Shown piece after piece: positions 1 to 5,974 of a stretch of 8,310 bases of DNA; positions within the stretch are counted from its first letter, which is position 1; every line of letters starts with the position of its first letter. Both the position numbers and the translations under genes were made by a program. Source of the DNA: Candidatus Saccharibacteria bacterium UBA5152 (GTDB taxonomy: Bacteria > Patescibacteriota > Saccharimonadia > Saccharimonadales > UBA4665); assembly GCA_002413755.1 (NCBI GenBank), contig DHXQ01000008.1, positions 33,945 through 42,254 of the forward strand, given 5' to 3'. The notes under the pieces were generated by a model. The model saw nothing but the letters and a program-made list of their open reading frames with translations, was not told where the DNA came from and made no database searches.

Positions 1-505
1 CTGCCTGTGACTCATGCGGGACTATTTCCGCCTCAACAAACATGGCTCGGCGATGCCGCTCGATTCGTTCGTCGGGCGCCGTTATGGTTGTCTCAGTAGC
101 TGCTCGTGCGTATGCAGGCACGTGCAGGTTTTGCGGTCTGCCAGGATTATTTGTATCAGGAGCACTGGCTCCTGCCGGAGCGGTTCGAGGCACTCGATCC
201 TTCGCTGTTAGTGGCTGCTCTGTAATCGGGTTAATAACAAACTTCCGCTCAAGACCGTGCTCTTTGGCGATCTGAGTGAATAGAGCTTCGTGCTCTGGTT
301 CGATTTCCAGACCAGCTTCGTTAGCTACCTTGACAACGAAGAGGTTGATGGCATCCAAGGTCATTCGCGGATCGTCACGTCCGAGCGGGCACATACCGGC
401 CAATACGCTAAACGGGGCGGTCACGCCGAATATCGTAGCTTCTCTATCACCGTAAGCCTCCAGCAAATCAACTGGTGGATCATTCAGAGTTTCTATGGTC
501 CGCAC
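1..505 (-). CDS. Hypothetical protein, 3'-truncated by window edge
   Basis: The minus-strand frame is free of stops for 168 codons, from a GTG at 505 to the left edge, so the C-terminus lies outside the window. I do not recognise the family. Residues about 1-95 look globular and mixed alpha/beta (starting VRTIETLNDPPVDLLEAYGD, later AINLFVVKVANEAGLEIEPE). Residues about 96-145 are rich in Pro, Ala and Thr and look like a linker, followed by a charged stretch. The GTG is chosen because an in-frame TGA lies two codons upstream and the sequence reads naturally from it. A GAGGGG stretch overlaps the start rather than sitting at a normal Shine-Dalgarno distance, so the start is uncertain. It follows the preceding gene by 14 nt in the same direction, suggesting co-transcription. 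A single frameshift cannot join the two, because stops occur in both frames between them. Confidence 0.6.
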   Translation of the reverse strand, partial: MRTIETLNDPPVDLLEAYGDREATIFGVTAPFSVLAGMCPLGRDDPRMTLDAINLFVVKVANEAGLEIEPEHEALFTQIAKEHGLERKFVINPITEQPLTAKDRVPRTAPAGASAPDTNNPGRPQNLHVPAYARAATETTITAPDERIERHRRAMFVEAEIVPHESQA

Positions 506-519
506 CCCTCATCGTTATG

Positions 520-801
520 TTATTCCACCGCTGGCGGCAGAAATTGTTGGTCTTCCGCTCGTAATTCGTCTGCTGCCGACAAAATGCCTGCAAGAAATTG
601 AACTCGCTTGATCGGATCCTGGCGATTGGCGGGAGTACCCGTGCACGATAATTCCTCAAAGGCCAGCGCGCTTCCCAGCGGCATTGTCAAACGCTTCCGC
701 TGATCGTCCCTATTCACAAAAGTCACCGGCGTACTCGGATCATAGTTAGCAATAAAATCCCGAGGACTCGGAAATATAACCTGTGGAATATCGCCTGTCA
801 T
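520..801 (-). CDS. Small hypothetical protein, 93 aa
   Basis: A 93-residue soluble protein with no membrane segment and a single Cys; family not recognised. The sequence opens MTGDIPQVIFPSPRDFIANY and has a mixed core (TPVTFVNRDDQRKRLTMPLG) followed by a helical acidic end (LSAADELRAEDQQFLPPAVE). I chose the ATG at 801 rather than a TTG at 819 because a -10-like TATCAT lies at -12 to -7 from this ATG. That is the geometry of a leaderless transcript and matches several other genes in the window. There is no Shine-Dalgarno at normal spacing. It lies 44 nt downstream of the flavoprotein gene and 14 nt upstream of the next hypothetical gene. It could be transcribed from its own promoter or by read-through. 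Confidence 0.55.
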   Translation of the reverse strand: MTGDIPQVIFPSPRDFIANYDPSTPVTFVNRDDQRKRLTMPLGSALAFEELSCTGTPANRQDPIKRVQFLAGILSAADELRAEDQQFLPPAVE

Positions 802-807
802 ACCTAC

Positions 808-813
808 ATGATA
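808..813 (-). promoter_or_regulatory. -10 element for leaderless 93-aa gene
   Basis: TATCAT on the minus strand (5 of 6 match to TATAAT) occupies -12 to -7 relative to the A of the ATG at 801. Transcription would therefore begin at or next to the start codon. No convincing -35 is visible. Confidence 0.45.
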
Positions 814-845
814 TAACAATAAGCCTATTGAATTCTAGAGTGGGC

Positions 846-1325
846 TTAAATGATCTTCTCTATATAGCTGGCATTGGTATCAGATTTAGCCTGCTTATAA
901 TCAGCGAACTGCAGAGTCTTTGGCGTTAGGCAGAGCGGCATGTAGTTGCCCGCCTTTAGCTTATCAACCGGCGGCGCCCATTCGTAATCACCATTCGGTC
1001 GGATATCCATAAATTTGGTAAAGAAAACGTCCATATACTTCTGCACCGGTATTGCCGAGATTGTACCCGTCAGCTGGACCGTCGTTTGACTGTCAGCATC
1101 GGCGACCGTCAAAGCCGCCAGCGGAATTTTGTCCAGATTCTGATATTTATATGTTTCAGCACGGGTTACAAAATAAAAGTTAAAATCCTCGTCCGCGACG
1201 AAGTAGATCGCTGAGCCCCAGGGTGAGCCATCTGCCGAAACGGTCGATAAGATTCCCATTGGATGCTGTTTCAGAAAAGCGTGAACTTTCTGGTGATCGT
1301 GAGCTTGTGTATGTGTCATATTCAT
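846..1325 (-). CDS. PNPOx-like FMN split-barrel family protein
   Basis: A 159-aa protein of the pyridoxamine 5'-phosphate oxidase-like split-barrel superfamily, whose members bind FMN, F420 or haem and carry out redox or unknown reactions. Evidence is the N-terminal helix followed by LKQHPMGILSTVSADGSPWG (residues 18-37), the strand pair SAIYFVADEDFNFYFVTR (38-55), then ETYKYQNLDKIPLAALTV (57-74) and QLTGTISAI (84-92), the usual order of strands in this fold. The N-terminus is His-rich (H5, H9, H11, H15). Substrate and cofactor cannot be told from sequence; true PNP oxidase activity is not implied. Its ATG overlaps the stop of the dehydrogenase gene by 4 nt (ATGA). A strong GGAGGAG at 1336-1342, inside the upstream coding end, serves it, so translation is likely coupled. 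Confidence 0.85.
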   Translation of the reverse strand: MNMTHTQAHDHQKVHAFLKQHPMGILSTVSADGSPWGSAIYFVADEDFNFYFVTRAETYKYQNLDKIPLAALTVADADSQTTVQLTGTISAIPVQKYMDVFFTKFMDIRPNGDYEWAPPVDKLKAGNYMPLCLTPKTLQFADYKQAKSDTNASYIEKII

Positions 1326-2089
1326 GTGAGTAGTACTCCTCCGTCAACAATTATTTGACTTCCTGTTATATATGATGCCATGTCTGAGGCTAGAAACAGC
1401 GTAACCATCCCAATTTCATCCGGCTCCCCCATGCGGTGCATCGGTATTTTTGCCTTGAAGGCCTCGGAAGCTTCATGGCTCATTGCTGCCACGCCGGGTG
1501 TCGCGATGCCGCCGGGCGCCACCGCATTGACCCAGATCTTATGCTGGGCGAGTTCCAGGGCCGTATTTTTCGTAAAGCCCCACACGCCATGTTTGGATGC
1601 GTCATAATGAGCCAGCCCGACCATCGACGGATGCAGCGCATCAATCGAAGTGATATTAATAATTTTGCCACCTCCCTGCGGCTTCATAACATCCGCAGCA
1701 TATTTCGTACTCAGGAAAACACTCTGCAGATTAACAGCAATGACTCGTTCGAACTGCGCCGCGGTCATCTCGGCCACAGAAGCTGGCGGATAGATACCGG
1801 CGTTATTGACCAGAATGTCGACTGAGCCGAATTTGTCCTGGCAGGCCTGTATCATCGCTTGGATGTTGTCTTCGCTCGAGACATCTACTTCTAGCGCTTC
1901 GGCTGTCCAGCCTTTTGCCACTAATGTCTGCGCTGATGCCTCGGCAGCCACAATGTCAGTGTCGGCAAGTAAAACCTGCGCTCCGGCCTCGGCCAGCCGG
2001 TAGGCAATGCCGTAGCCAATGCCTTTAGCGCCACCAGTGACGATAGCTGCTTTGCCTGGTAGATTAAGTAGATCCTGTAATTGCTTCAT
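1322..2089 (-). CDS. Classical short-chain dehydrogenase/reductase (SDR)
   Basis: A 255-aa cytoplasmic NAD(P)-dependent oxidoreductase of the classical SDR family, full length for the family. The Rossmann motif TGGAKGIG spans residues 18-25, NNAG is at 95-98, and the catalytic set N120, S148, Y162 and K166 (YDASK) is intact. The C-terminus carries the usual IIVDGG. D43 at the end of the second strand (LLADTD) suggests preference for NAD(H) over NADP(H); this is inference from family rules. Substrate is unknown: FabG-like reductases and sugar or polyol dehydrogenases share these motifs. The start has a -10-like TATAAG at -12 to -7 and only a poorly spaced AAGGGG, so it may be leaderless. It overlaps the flavoprotein gene by 4 nt, suggesting a functional oxidoreductase pair. 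Confidence 0.93.
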   Translation of the reverse strand: MKQLQDLLNLPGKAAIVTGGAKGIGYGIAYRLAEAGAQVLLADTDIVAAEASAQTLVAKGWTAEALEVDVSSEDNIQAMIQACQDKFGSVDILVNNAGIYPPASVAEMTAAQFERVIAVNLQSVFLSTKYAADVMKPQGGGKIINITSIDALHPSMVGLAHYDASKHGVWGFTKNTALELAQHKIWVNAVAPGGIATPGVAAMSHEASEAFKAKIPMHRMGEPDEIGMVTLFLASDMASYITGSQIIVDGGVLLT

Positions 2090-2095
2090 AAACCC

Positions 2096-2101
2096 CTTAT
2101 A
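2096..2101 (-). promoter_or_regulatory. -10 element of the SDR gene
   Basis: TATAAG (5 of 6) lies at -12 to -7 from the ATG at 2089, again predicting transcription start at the start codon. A perfect TTGACA at 2112-2117 is only 10 bp upstream of it, too close to act as its -35. The same bases include AAGGGG, which could act as a weak Shine-Dalgarno if transcription starts further up. Confidence 0.45.
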
Positions 2102-2123
2102 CCTTCCTAACTGTCAATAGTAG

Positions 2124-2145
2124 CTGCAATCGTTTTTGACTGCAG
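2124..2145. repeat. 22-bp inverted repeat upstream of SDR
   Basis: CTGCAATC and GACTGCAG flank a 6-nt T-rich centre. As minus-strand RNA the two arms pair fully with one G.U. Its centre at 2134.5 would be at -45.5 of a leaderless SDR transcript, so it may be an operator or a leader hairpin. The rest of 2090-2199 holds a smaller inverted repeat, TAACT-TC-AGTTA at 2169-2180, and no gene. Confidence 0.4.
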
Positions 2146-2199
2146 TAAGATTTCATTGAGGGGAATGTTAACTTCAGTTACAAAATTGACGTCCTGTGC

Positions 2200-2406
2200 C
2201 TAGAAATAGCTTCGTAATGGGTACTTGATTCTTAGGAGACGGCGCTTGGTGTGTTCGCTATCATCAAATACAATATCATCCGGATCGAGGCGCGAGGTGT
2301 AGGACGGCGTGACGATCGGCGCGCTTGGCTTCAATGCATACTGCTCGGGCAGCTCGGGTTCTGTGTTCGGATGCACGTTCTCTTCTGTTGGGTTGTCCTG
2401 AGTCAT
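2200..2406 (-). CDS. Small acidic Pro-rich protein, 68 aa
   Basis: Family not recognised. Residues 1-35 are rich in Pro and Glu and look disordered. Residues 36-68 carry an acidic patch (LDPDDIVFDDSEHTK) followed by a basic, hydrophobic end (RRLLRIKYPLRSYF). There is no Cys, membrane span or signal peptide. A short acidic-then-basic protein of this kind could be a binding partner or regulator, but nothing proves a function. It is divergent from the Crp/Fnr regulator and has the same promoter layout: -10 TAGACT at -12 to -7 and a CRP-like palindrome centred at -41.5. This mirrored regulation is the main argument that the gene is real, because it has no Shine-Dalgarno. The SDR gene follows 110 nt downstream in the same direction. 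Confidence 0.6.
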   Translation of the reverse strand: MTQDNPTEENVHPNTEPELPEQYALKPSAPIVTPSYTSRLDPDDIVFDDSEHTKRRLLRIKYPLRSYF

Positions 2407-2412
2407 ACCTGC

Positions 2413-2418
2413 AGTCTA
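2413..2418 (-). promoter_or_regulatory. -10 element of 68-aa gene
   Basis: TAGACT on the minus strand (4 of 6) sits at -12 to -7 from the ATG at 2406. It is separated by exactly 21 bp from the palindrome at 2440-2455, the same 21 bp seen at the divergent promoter. No -35 is present, as expected for an activator-dependent promoter. Confidence 0.5.
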
Positions 2419-2439
2419 GATGGGCTGGAGACCAAAGTC

Positions 2440-2455
2440 TGTGCGCCGGCGCACG
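2440..2455. promoter_or_regulatory. CRP/FNR-type operator, distal site
   Basis: TGTGCGCCGGCGCACG contains a perfect 14-bp palindrome (2441-2454). It has the TGTG-N8-CAC(A) frame of CRP-family boxes. Its centre (2447.5) is at -41.5 of the leaderless 68-aa gene and at -115.5 of the regulator gene. Confidence 0.65.
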
Positions 2456-2513
2456 GGCACTTGCCTGATAATCCAGCGCAGAACAGGGTTATAACAGGTG
2501 AGCTTTGGTACTT

Positions 2514-2529
2514 TGTGCGCAGGCACACA
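2514..2529. promoter_or_regulatory. CRP/FNR-type operator, proximal site
   Basis: TGTGCGCAGGCACACA differs from the distal site at only 3 of 16 positions and keeps the TGTG-N8-CACA frame. Its centre (2521.5) lies at -41.5 from the regulator ATG at 2563. The two sites are 74 bp apart, close to seven helical turns, so they lie on the same face of DNA. Confidence 0.7.
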
Positions 2530-2550
2530 CGCTATATAGACATACAGCTA

Positions 2551-2556
2551 TATAAT
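2551..2556 (+). promoter_or_regulatory. -10 element of the regulator gene
   Basis: A perfect TATAAT at -12 to -7 from the ATG at 2563, with no Shine-Dalgarno between, predicts a leaderless mRNA. The -35 region lacks TTGACA and is overlapped by the operator. GCTATATA occurs twice (2531-2538 and 2548-2555), giving a second, weaker -10-like match. Confidence 0.7.
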
Positions 2557-2562
2557 GAATCT

Positions 2563-3234
2563 ATGACATCTAATTCAAGATCAGAGCCACCCGAACACCG
2601 AGATAAGAGCATTGCCTCTTACTTCAGCGATGGTATTGTCATGAAATTTGCCACCGGGCAAACGATTATTAACGGATACGATGAGCCCGGTGGCGTCTTT
2701 TTGATCAAGCAGGGTTTCGTGAAAGCCTGCTCTACATCCGAAGATGGTCACGCTAACCTGCTGGTCATCCATGAAGCTGGTGAATTCGTGCCTCTGCCGT
2801 GGTCGCTGGACGGCTATCACGTGACCGGATTATTTTATGAAGCCATGTCCGACGTCACGGTCATCCGCTCATCCAAAGACAAATTGCGCATCGCCATGGG
2901 TAATAACGCCTGGCTAACCAACGAAGTCCTGGGCCAAGCCGTCAACATTATCGCGATATACACCCAGCGGATACAGGTACTGGAATTCCGCTCCGCTCGC
3001 GGCCGGGTGATTGCCGAAGTCCTGTTCTTCGCCGAGCGTTTTGGCCGGCCGCATGGCAAAGGCGTGTTGATCGAAGCCCCGATCACCCATCAGGATATTG
3101 CCGACTCGATAAATATGAACCGCGAAACCGCCAGCCGCGCCCTGGAATTATTATCCGAAGAAGGCCTGGTCGTCCAGGACGACCACGTCTTCGCGGTGCC
3201 CGACATGGCTAAGCTGAAGGAAGCACTCAGCTAA
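2563..3234 (+). CDS. Crp/Fnr-family transcriptional regulator
   Basis: A 223-aa homodimeric DNA-binding regulator. A cyclic-nucleotide-binding-like beta-barrel covers about residues 25-105, a dimerisation helix 115-145, and a Crp-type winged helix-turn-helix 170-215. The recognition helix NMNRETASRALELL (184-197) places R187, E188 and R192 where E. coli CRP has R180, E181 and R185. The barrel lacks the GE-(L/I)-A...RSA phosphate-binding cassette of cAMP binders (here GEFVPLPWSLDG) and has one Cys (C56), so neither cAMP nor a 4Cys iron-sulfur cluster is supported; the signal is unknown. The reading frame is open further upstream to 2251, but the ATG at 2563 gives the family length and coincides with the promoter geometry. 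Upstream residues would be read through operator DNA. Probably autoregulated through the sites at 2440 and 2514. Confidence 0.92.
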   Translation: MTSNSRSEPPEHRDKSIASYFSDGIVMKFATGQTIINGYDEPGGVFLIKQGFVKACSTSEDGHANLLVIHEAGEFVPLPWSLDGYHVTGLFYEAMSDVTVIRSSKDKLRIAMGNNAWLTNEVLGQAVNIIAIYTQRIQVLEFRSARGRVIAEVLFFAERFGRPHGKGVLIEAPITHQDIADSINMNRETASRALELLSEEGLVVQDDHVFAVPDMAKLKEALS

Positions 3235-3292
3235 CTAATCCCTAAACAGCACTTCGACGTGCCCGGAATTATGGAAAAGCTAACCTAATTGG

Positions 3293-3298
3293 TATGCT
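3293..3298 (+). promoter_or_regulatory. -10 element of DUF5995 gene
   Basis: TATGCT (4 of 6) at -12 to -7 from the ATG at 3305 gives another leaderless layout. The same TATGCT hexamer occurs before the gene starting at 4689 and before the candidate RNA at 5975. Confidence 0.45.
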
Positions 3299-3304
3299 TT
3301 GCTC

Positions 3305-4006
3305 ATGCCTACAGACACCCGTATCATAAAAATTGAGGCAATTAACTCATTTCAGAGCCTCACGGCAGAACTCTCCAAACTCGAGAGTAGATTATCGCAA
3401 AATAACCTAAACCAATTCCTGATATTTAATAAGGCTTACCTGCAAGTGACCGGTGCAATTCAAGAAGGTGCTCGTAATCACTACTTTAGTAATCCGCAAT
3501 TCATCGAAAAGTTTACTATTAGTTTCGCTCAATACTATTTACTGGCAGTCAACGAGACTGCAAGCGATAGCATAAAATTACCACCCGCTTGGGCGGCCTT
3601 AAACACCGCGAGCCAATCTAGACGAATGCCTAACTCTATACTCCTTTTGATGGGAGCTAATGCACATATAAATCACGACTTGCCTCTTGCTTTGGCCAAC
3701 ATAATAGACAAGGAGGACGCTAATAATTTACTCTCCGATGTCCTCAAGGTAGACAAGCTGCTCATGAAAAGCGGCAGAGAGATTATTAACAGGTTTGAGG
3801 AGAACAATTGGTTCCTCGACTTACTCAGACGTCGTATAATTTTCGTCTACTACAGACCCGTCATGTATATGATTCTCTACTGGCGCATTCGGGCATGGCA
3901 TAACTACAAATCTATCAAAAACACAGGACTGAAGAACAGTCGTTACGCAAGGCGGTCAGTAAGTATCGCCAGACGCCTCATGATACTAGGTCGACTTTTA
4001 GGATAA
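3305..4006 (+). CDS. DUF5995-family protein
   Basis: A 233-aa predicted cytoplasmic, mostly helical protein. MGANAHINHDLPLAL (residues 116-130) is the signature I associate with the DUF5995 family, whose biochemical role is unknown; the conserved N, H and D residues hint at a metal or catalytic site, which is inference. The preceding segment (63-108) includes FAQYYLLAVNE and PPAWAALN. The C-terminus (about 175-233) is strongly basic and aromatic and could bind membrane or nucleic acid. A TTG at 3299 would add two residues, but the ATG at 3305 fits the -10 element. It lies 70 nt downstream of the regulator gene. That gap holds a short GCAC-TTCGAC-GTGC inverted repeat (3249-3262) without a T tract. 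It converges on the next gene with 20 nt between stops. Confidence 0.8.
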   Translation: MPTDTRIIKIEAINSFQSLTAELSKLESRLSQNNLNQFLIFNKAYLQVTGAIQEGARNHYFSNPQFIEKFTISFAQYYLLAVNETASDSIKLPPAWAALNTASQSRRMPNSILLLMGANAHINHDLPLALANIIDKEDANNLLSDVLKVDKLLMKSGREIINRFEENNWFLDLLRRRIIFVYYRPVMYMILYWRIRAWHNYKSIKNTGLKNSRYARRSVSIARRLMILGRLLG

Positions 4007-4026
4007 AGTACTTGGCAGGACTAGAG

Positions 4027-4689
4027 CTACTTAAAGTCCGCCGGGATATTATACAGCGTAGTATATTCGGGGCTGGCCGCTTGGCCGCGGTACAGAAATA
4101 CCCACGAGTCATTCGCCTTTTTGAGATAGTAGGCTGCGCTGCTACCACCGGCCGCACCATCTTTACTACAAATAGCGTTGACGTAGGCGAAATTCTTATC
4201 TGCTGAATACAGTACCTGTTTTTGGCTCGTCCCGGCTTTGCCAACCTTGAGCACTAACGCCTTTTTGGTAGTCGGGTCGACATTTGCGTTACAGTAATTT
4301 TTTACCGCTGCCAGAACGAGTTCATCGGTGGTCGGTGCTGCTGCGACTGTGGGGCTGGGTGCAGCGGTTTGATTTGCGGCCAGTAAGTGCGTGAGTTGTA
4401 GTCTGAGAGTCGTATTGCCATCACTGACCGTCTTATAATTGGCCAGGGCCTGCGTGACTTGGCTGTGCTGCCAATGATAGACACCGCCTGCCGCTGCCAG
4501 AACAATCAGTGCGAACAGAACTAACAGCACTACCTTATTTATTTTTAACTTGAACTTAGGCTTAGTTGGCAGATCTGCCGGTGGTGTCACTGGCTCGGCT
4601 GTGGTTTGAGCTGGATCTGGGTCGGGAGTCAGTGGCGAGACCTGCGGTTGAGGTTGTAGTGGAGCCTGATCTGGGTTTTGATTTTCCAT
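4027..4689 (-). CDS. Hypothetical single-span membrane protein
   Basis: A 220-aa protein of unrecognised family. Residues 1-44 are rich in Pro and Gln and should face the cytoplasm. A basic stop (KPKFKLKINK, 44-53) is followed by a membrane span at about 53-72. Outside this are a helical region (75-105), a Pro/Ala linker (106-120) and a C-terminal domain of about 100 residues. That domain holds two Cys (C133 and C174) that could form a disulfide if exported. N-in, C-out topology follows from the positive-inside rule. The small C-terminal domain resembles substrate- or wall-binding ectodomains but shows no catalytic motif. A TATGCT -10 at 4699-4704 predicts a leader of only two or three nt. 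The same-strand gene at 4748 ends 58 nt upstream. Confidence 0.75.
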   Translation of the reverse strand: MENQNPDQAPLQPQPQVSPLTPDPDPAQTTAEPVTPPADLPTKPKFKLKINKVVLLVLFALIVLAAAGGVYHWQHSQVTQALANYKTVSDGNTTLRLQLTHLLAANQTAAPSPTVAAAPTTDELVLAAVKNYCNANVDPTTKKALVLKVGKAGTSQKQVLYSADKNFAYVNAICSKDGAAGGSSAAYYLKKANDSWVFLYRGQAASPEYTTLYNIPADFK

Positions 4690-4698
4690 GCTCGTTTA

Positions 4699-4704
4699 AG
4701 CATA
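4699..4704 (-). promoter_or_regulatory. -10 element of membrane protein gene
   Basis: TATGCT on the minus strand ends 9 nt before the ATG at 4689. This gives a near-leaderless transcript. No Shine-Dalgarno of normal strength is visible. Confidence 0.35.
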
Positions 4705-4747
4705 AGGTGAATCCAAGTTGAGCGCAAGTGCGACGGTGATCGTTGTT

Positions 4748-5893
4748 CTAGAGGTCGCGGCCGTAGTTAATATCGGCCAGTGCTTCCGCAAAGCCATCGT
4801 CACCTGGATATAATGTGTTTTCTCGCTTGTGTGCATCGTATTCACGGACTTCGCCAAAGACTCTCTGTAGATTTGCTACATCGGCTGGGCCCAAGCTGCG
4901 GGTTTTCCTTATCTGCACTCTATCAAACTGGCCATCTGGGTCAGACTCTAATTTTGTAAGCTCATAGTAAGCAAAGTCGCGTGGCCGAGCATAGGTTCCA
5001 GTATGTCTATATCCCTTTGCGTCATCATCAAACATTGGTATTTGCCATTTTTCGGCACCCTTAGTTATACTTACTGCGCCATTTTTATCACCATCAAAGG
5101 CAACTTGCACCCATTTGTTGTGTGAATATTCCTGTAGTGTCTTATGACCCCAACCGCCAGTGAATTTATATGCCAAGTCCAGCGCTTCGAGACTAGGACT
5201 CAAATCATCGCCCACTTTCCGATAATGTTCGGCTATTAAATGACTAAACCGCAAAAATGTTACAGCCTTGTCACTAGCTTCGGTGGTTCTTTCCAGCACA
5301 TCAGCAAGCGAGATACCGAGTTCTTTTTCTGCTCTTTCCAGGTCGTATTGGTTGCCCGCTTCCAGGGGTGTTTTCTCTGCCAAATTAGTCTTGCGAGCTC
5401 CCTCGGCGCGCATCATTCGCATCGCTTTTTCTACATCATGACTATAGCTACTGGATCGAGCTTCTTCGTATTGTTCTCCTGTATATTGCTCAACACTCTC
5501 TGCCTCTCGCTCGAACATTTCTTTAGCACTTACTCCCCTGCCTTCAGCCCCATAGGCACGATTATCCATACGAACCTTGTACTGATTGCGGAGTTTCCCT
5601 GCCGGTATGTCATATTCACTCTTTGCCCGAGCCATGGCACGATATTTAGCACCCGCCTCAGCAACAACCCGGGCTTTGTCGATGTCCTCGATACGACCGT
5701 CTTCATTATGGTCAACCGTGTCTAGATGAGCAGGTTCGCCATCTGTTGGTTGTTCATTTTCATTAAATTCGGATCCTTGAGAATCATCAGATTGGGCAGT
5801 TTCATCTGATTGAACATCAGCTTCATGATGATCTGCCTGCCCCTCTTGAGGTGGCTCTACCTGGTTGGGGTCTAGCGGAAAATCTTCACCCAT
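4748..5893 (-). CDS. Acidic hypothetical protein with EF-hand-like loops
   Basis: A 381-aa soluble protein of unrecognised family, without signal peptide, membrane span or any Cys. Residues 1-60 are extremely acidic and Gln/Pro-rich, probably disordered. D61-D72 (DHNEDGRIEDID) fits the calcium-loop pattern DxNxDGxIxxxD/E used by EF-hand and dockerin proteins; DGDKNGAVSITK at 267-278 is a weaker copy ending in Lys. Residues 73-225 are charged and helical. Residues 235-381 look globular, with aromatic strands (HNKWVQVAFD, EKWQIPMF, RDFAYYELTK) and LYPGDDGFAEALADI near the end. A good AGGAG at 5903-5907 lies 9 nt before the ATG, unlike most neighbours, and a TTGACA-17-TATTTT promoter lies upstream. 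Function unknown. Confidence 0.8.
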   Translation of the reverse strand: MGEDFPLDPNQVEPPQEGQADHHEADVQSDETAQSDDSQGSEFNENEQPTDGEPAHLDTVDHNEDGRIEDIDKARVVAEAGAKYRAMARAKSEYDIPAGKLRNQYKVRMDNRAYGAEGRGVSAKEMFEREAESVEQYTGEQYEEARSSSYSHDVEKAMRMMRAEGARKTNLAEKTPLEAGNQYDLERAEKELGISLADVLERTTEASDKAVTFLRFSHLIAEHYRKVGDDLSPSLEALDLAYKFTGGWGHKTLQEYSHNKWVQVAFDGDKNGAVSITKGAEKWQIPMFDDDAKGYRHTGTYARPRDFAYYELTKLESDPDGQFDRVQIRKTRSLGPADVANLQRVFGEVREYDAHKRENTLYPGDDGFAEALADINYGRDL

Positions 5894-5944
5894 AATAATT
5901 TGCTCCTACTATATTTTGAATGTTTGTATTACTACTTTGATCTA

Positions 5945-5973
5945 AAAATACACCGCTTACTGTATGCTGTCAA
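5945..5973 (-). promoter_or_regulatory. Sigma70-type promoter of 381-aa gene
   Basis: TTGACA (5968-5973) and TATTTT (5945-5950) are separated by 17 bp. Start at about 5938 gives a 45-nt leader that includes the AGGAG. A TATAGT nearer the gene (5908-5913) would exclude that ribosome site, so I prefer this promoter. Confidence 0.5.
5963..5968 (+). promoter_or_regulatory. -10 element of candidate structured RNA
   Basis: TATGCT, preceded by TG, would place +1 at G5975, the first base of the RNA's closing helix. It overlaps the -35 of the opposite-strand promoter by one base, so the two transcripts would compete. No clear -35 is seen. Confidence 0.4.
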
Positions 5974-5974
5974 T

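Noticed and set aside
42..601. Plus-strand reading frames at 42-275 and 290-601
   Set aside because: They are shadows of the minus-strand genes, with Arg/Cys/Ser-rich composition and no family resemblance.
2251..2562. N-terminal 104-residue extension of the Crp/Fnr regulator
   Set aside because: The extension would be read through both operators, the promoter and the opposite-strand 68-aa gene. It has no domain likeness, and the ATG at 2563 gives the normal family length.
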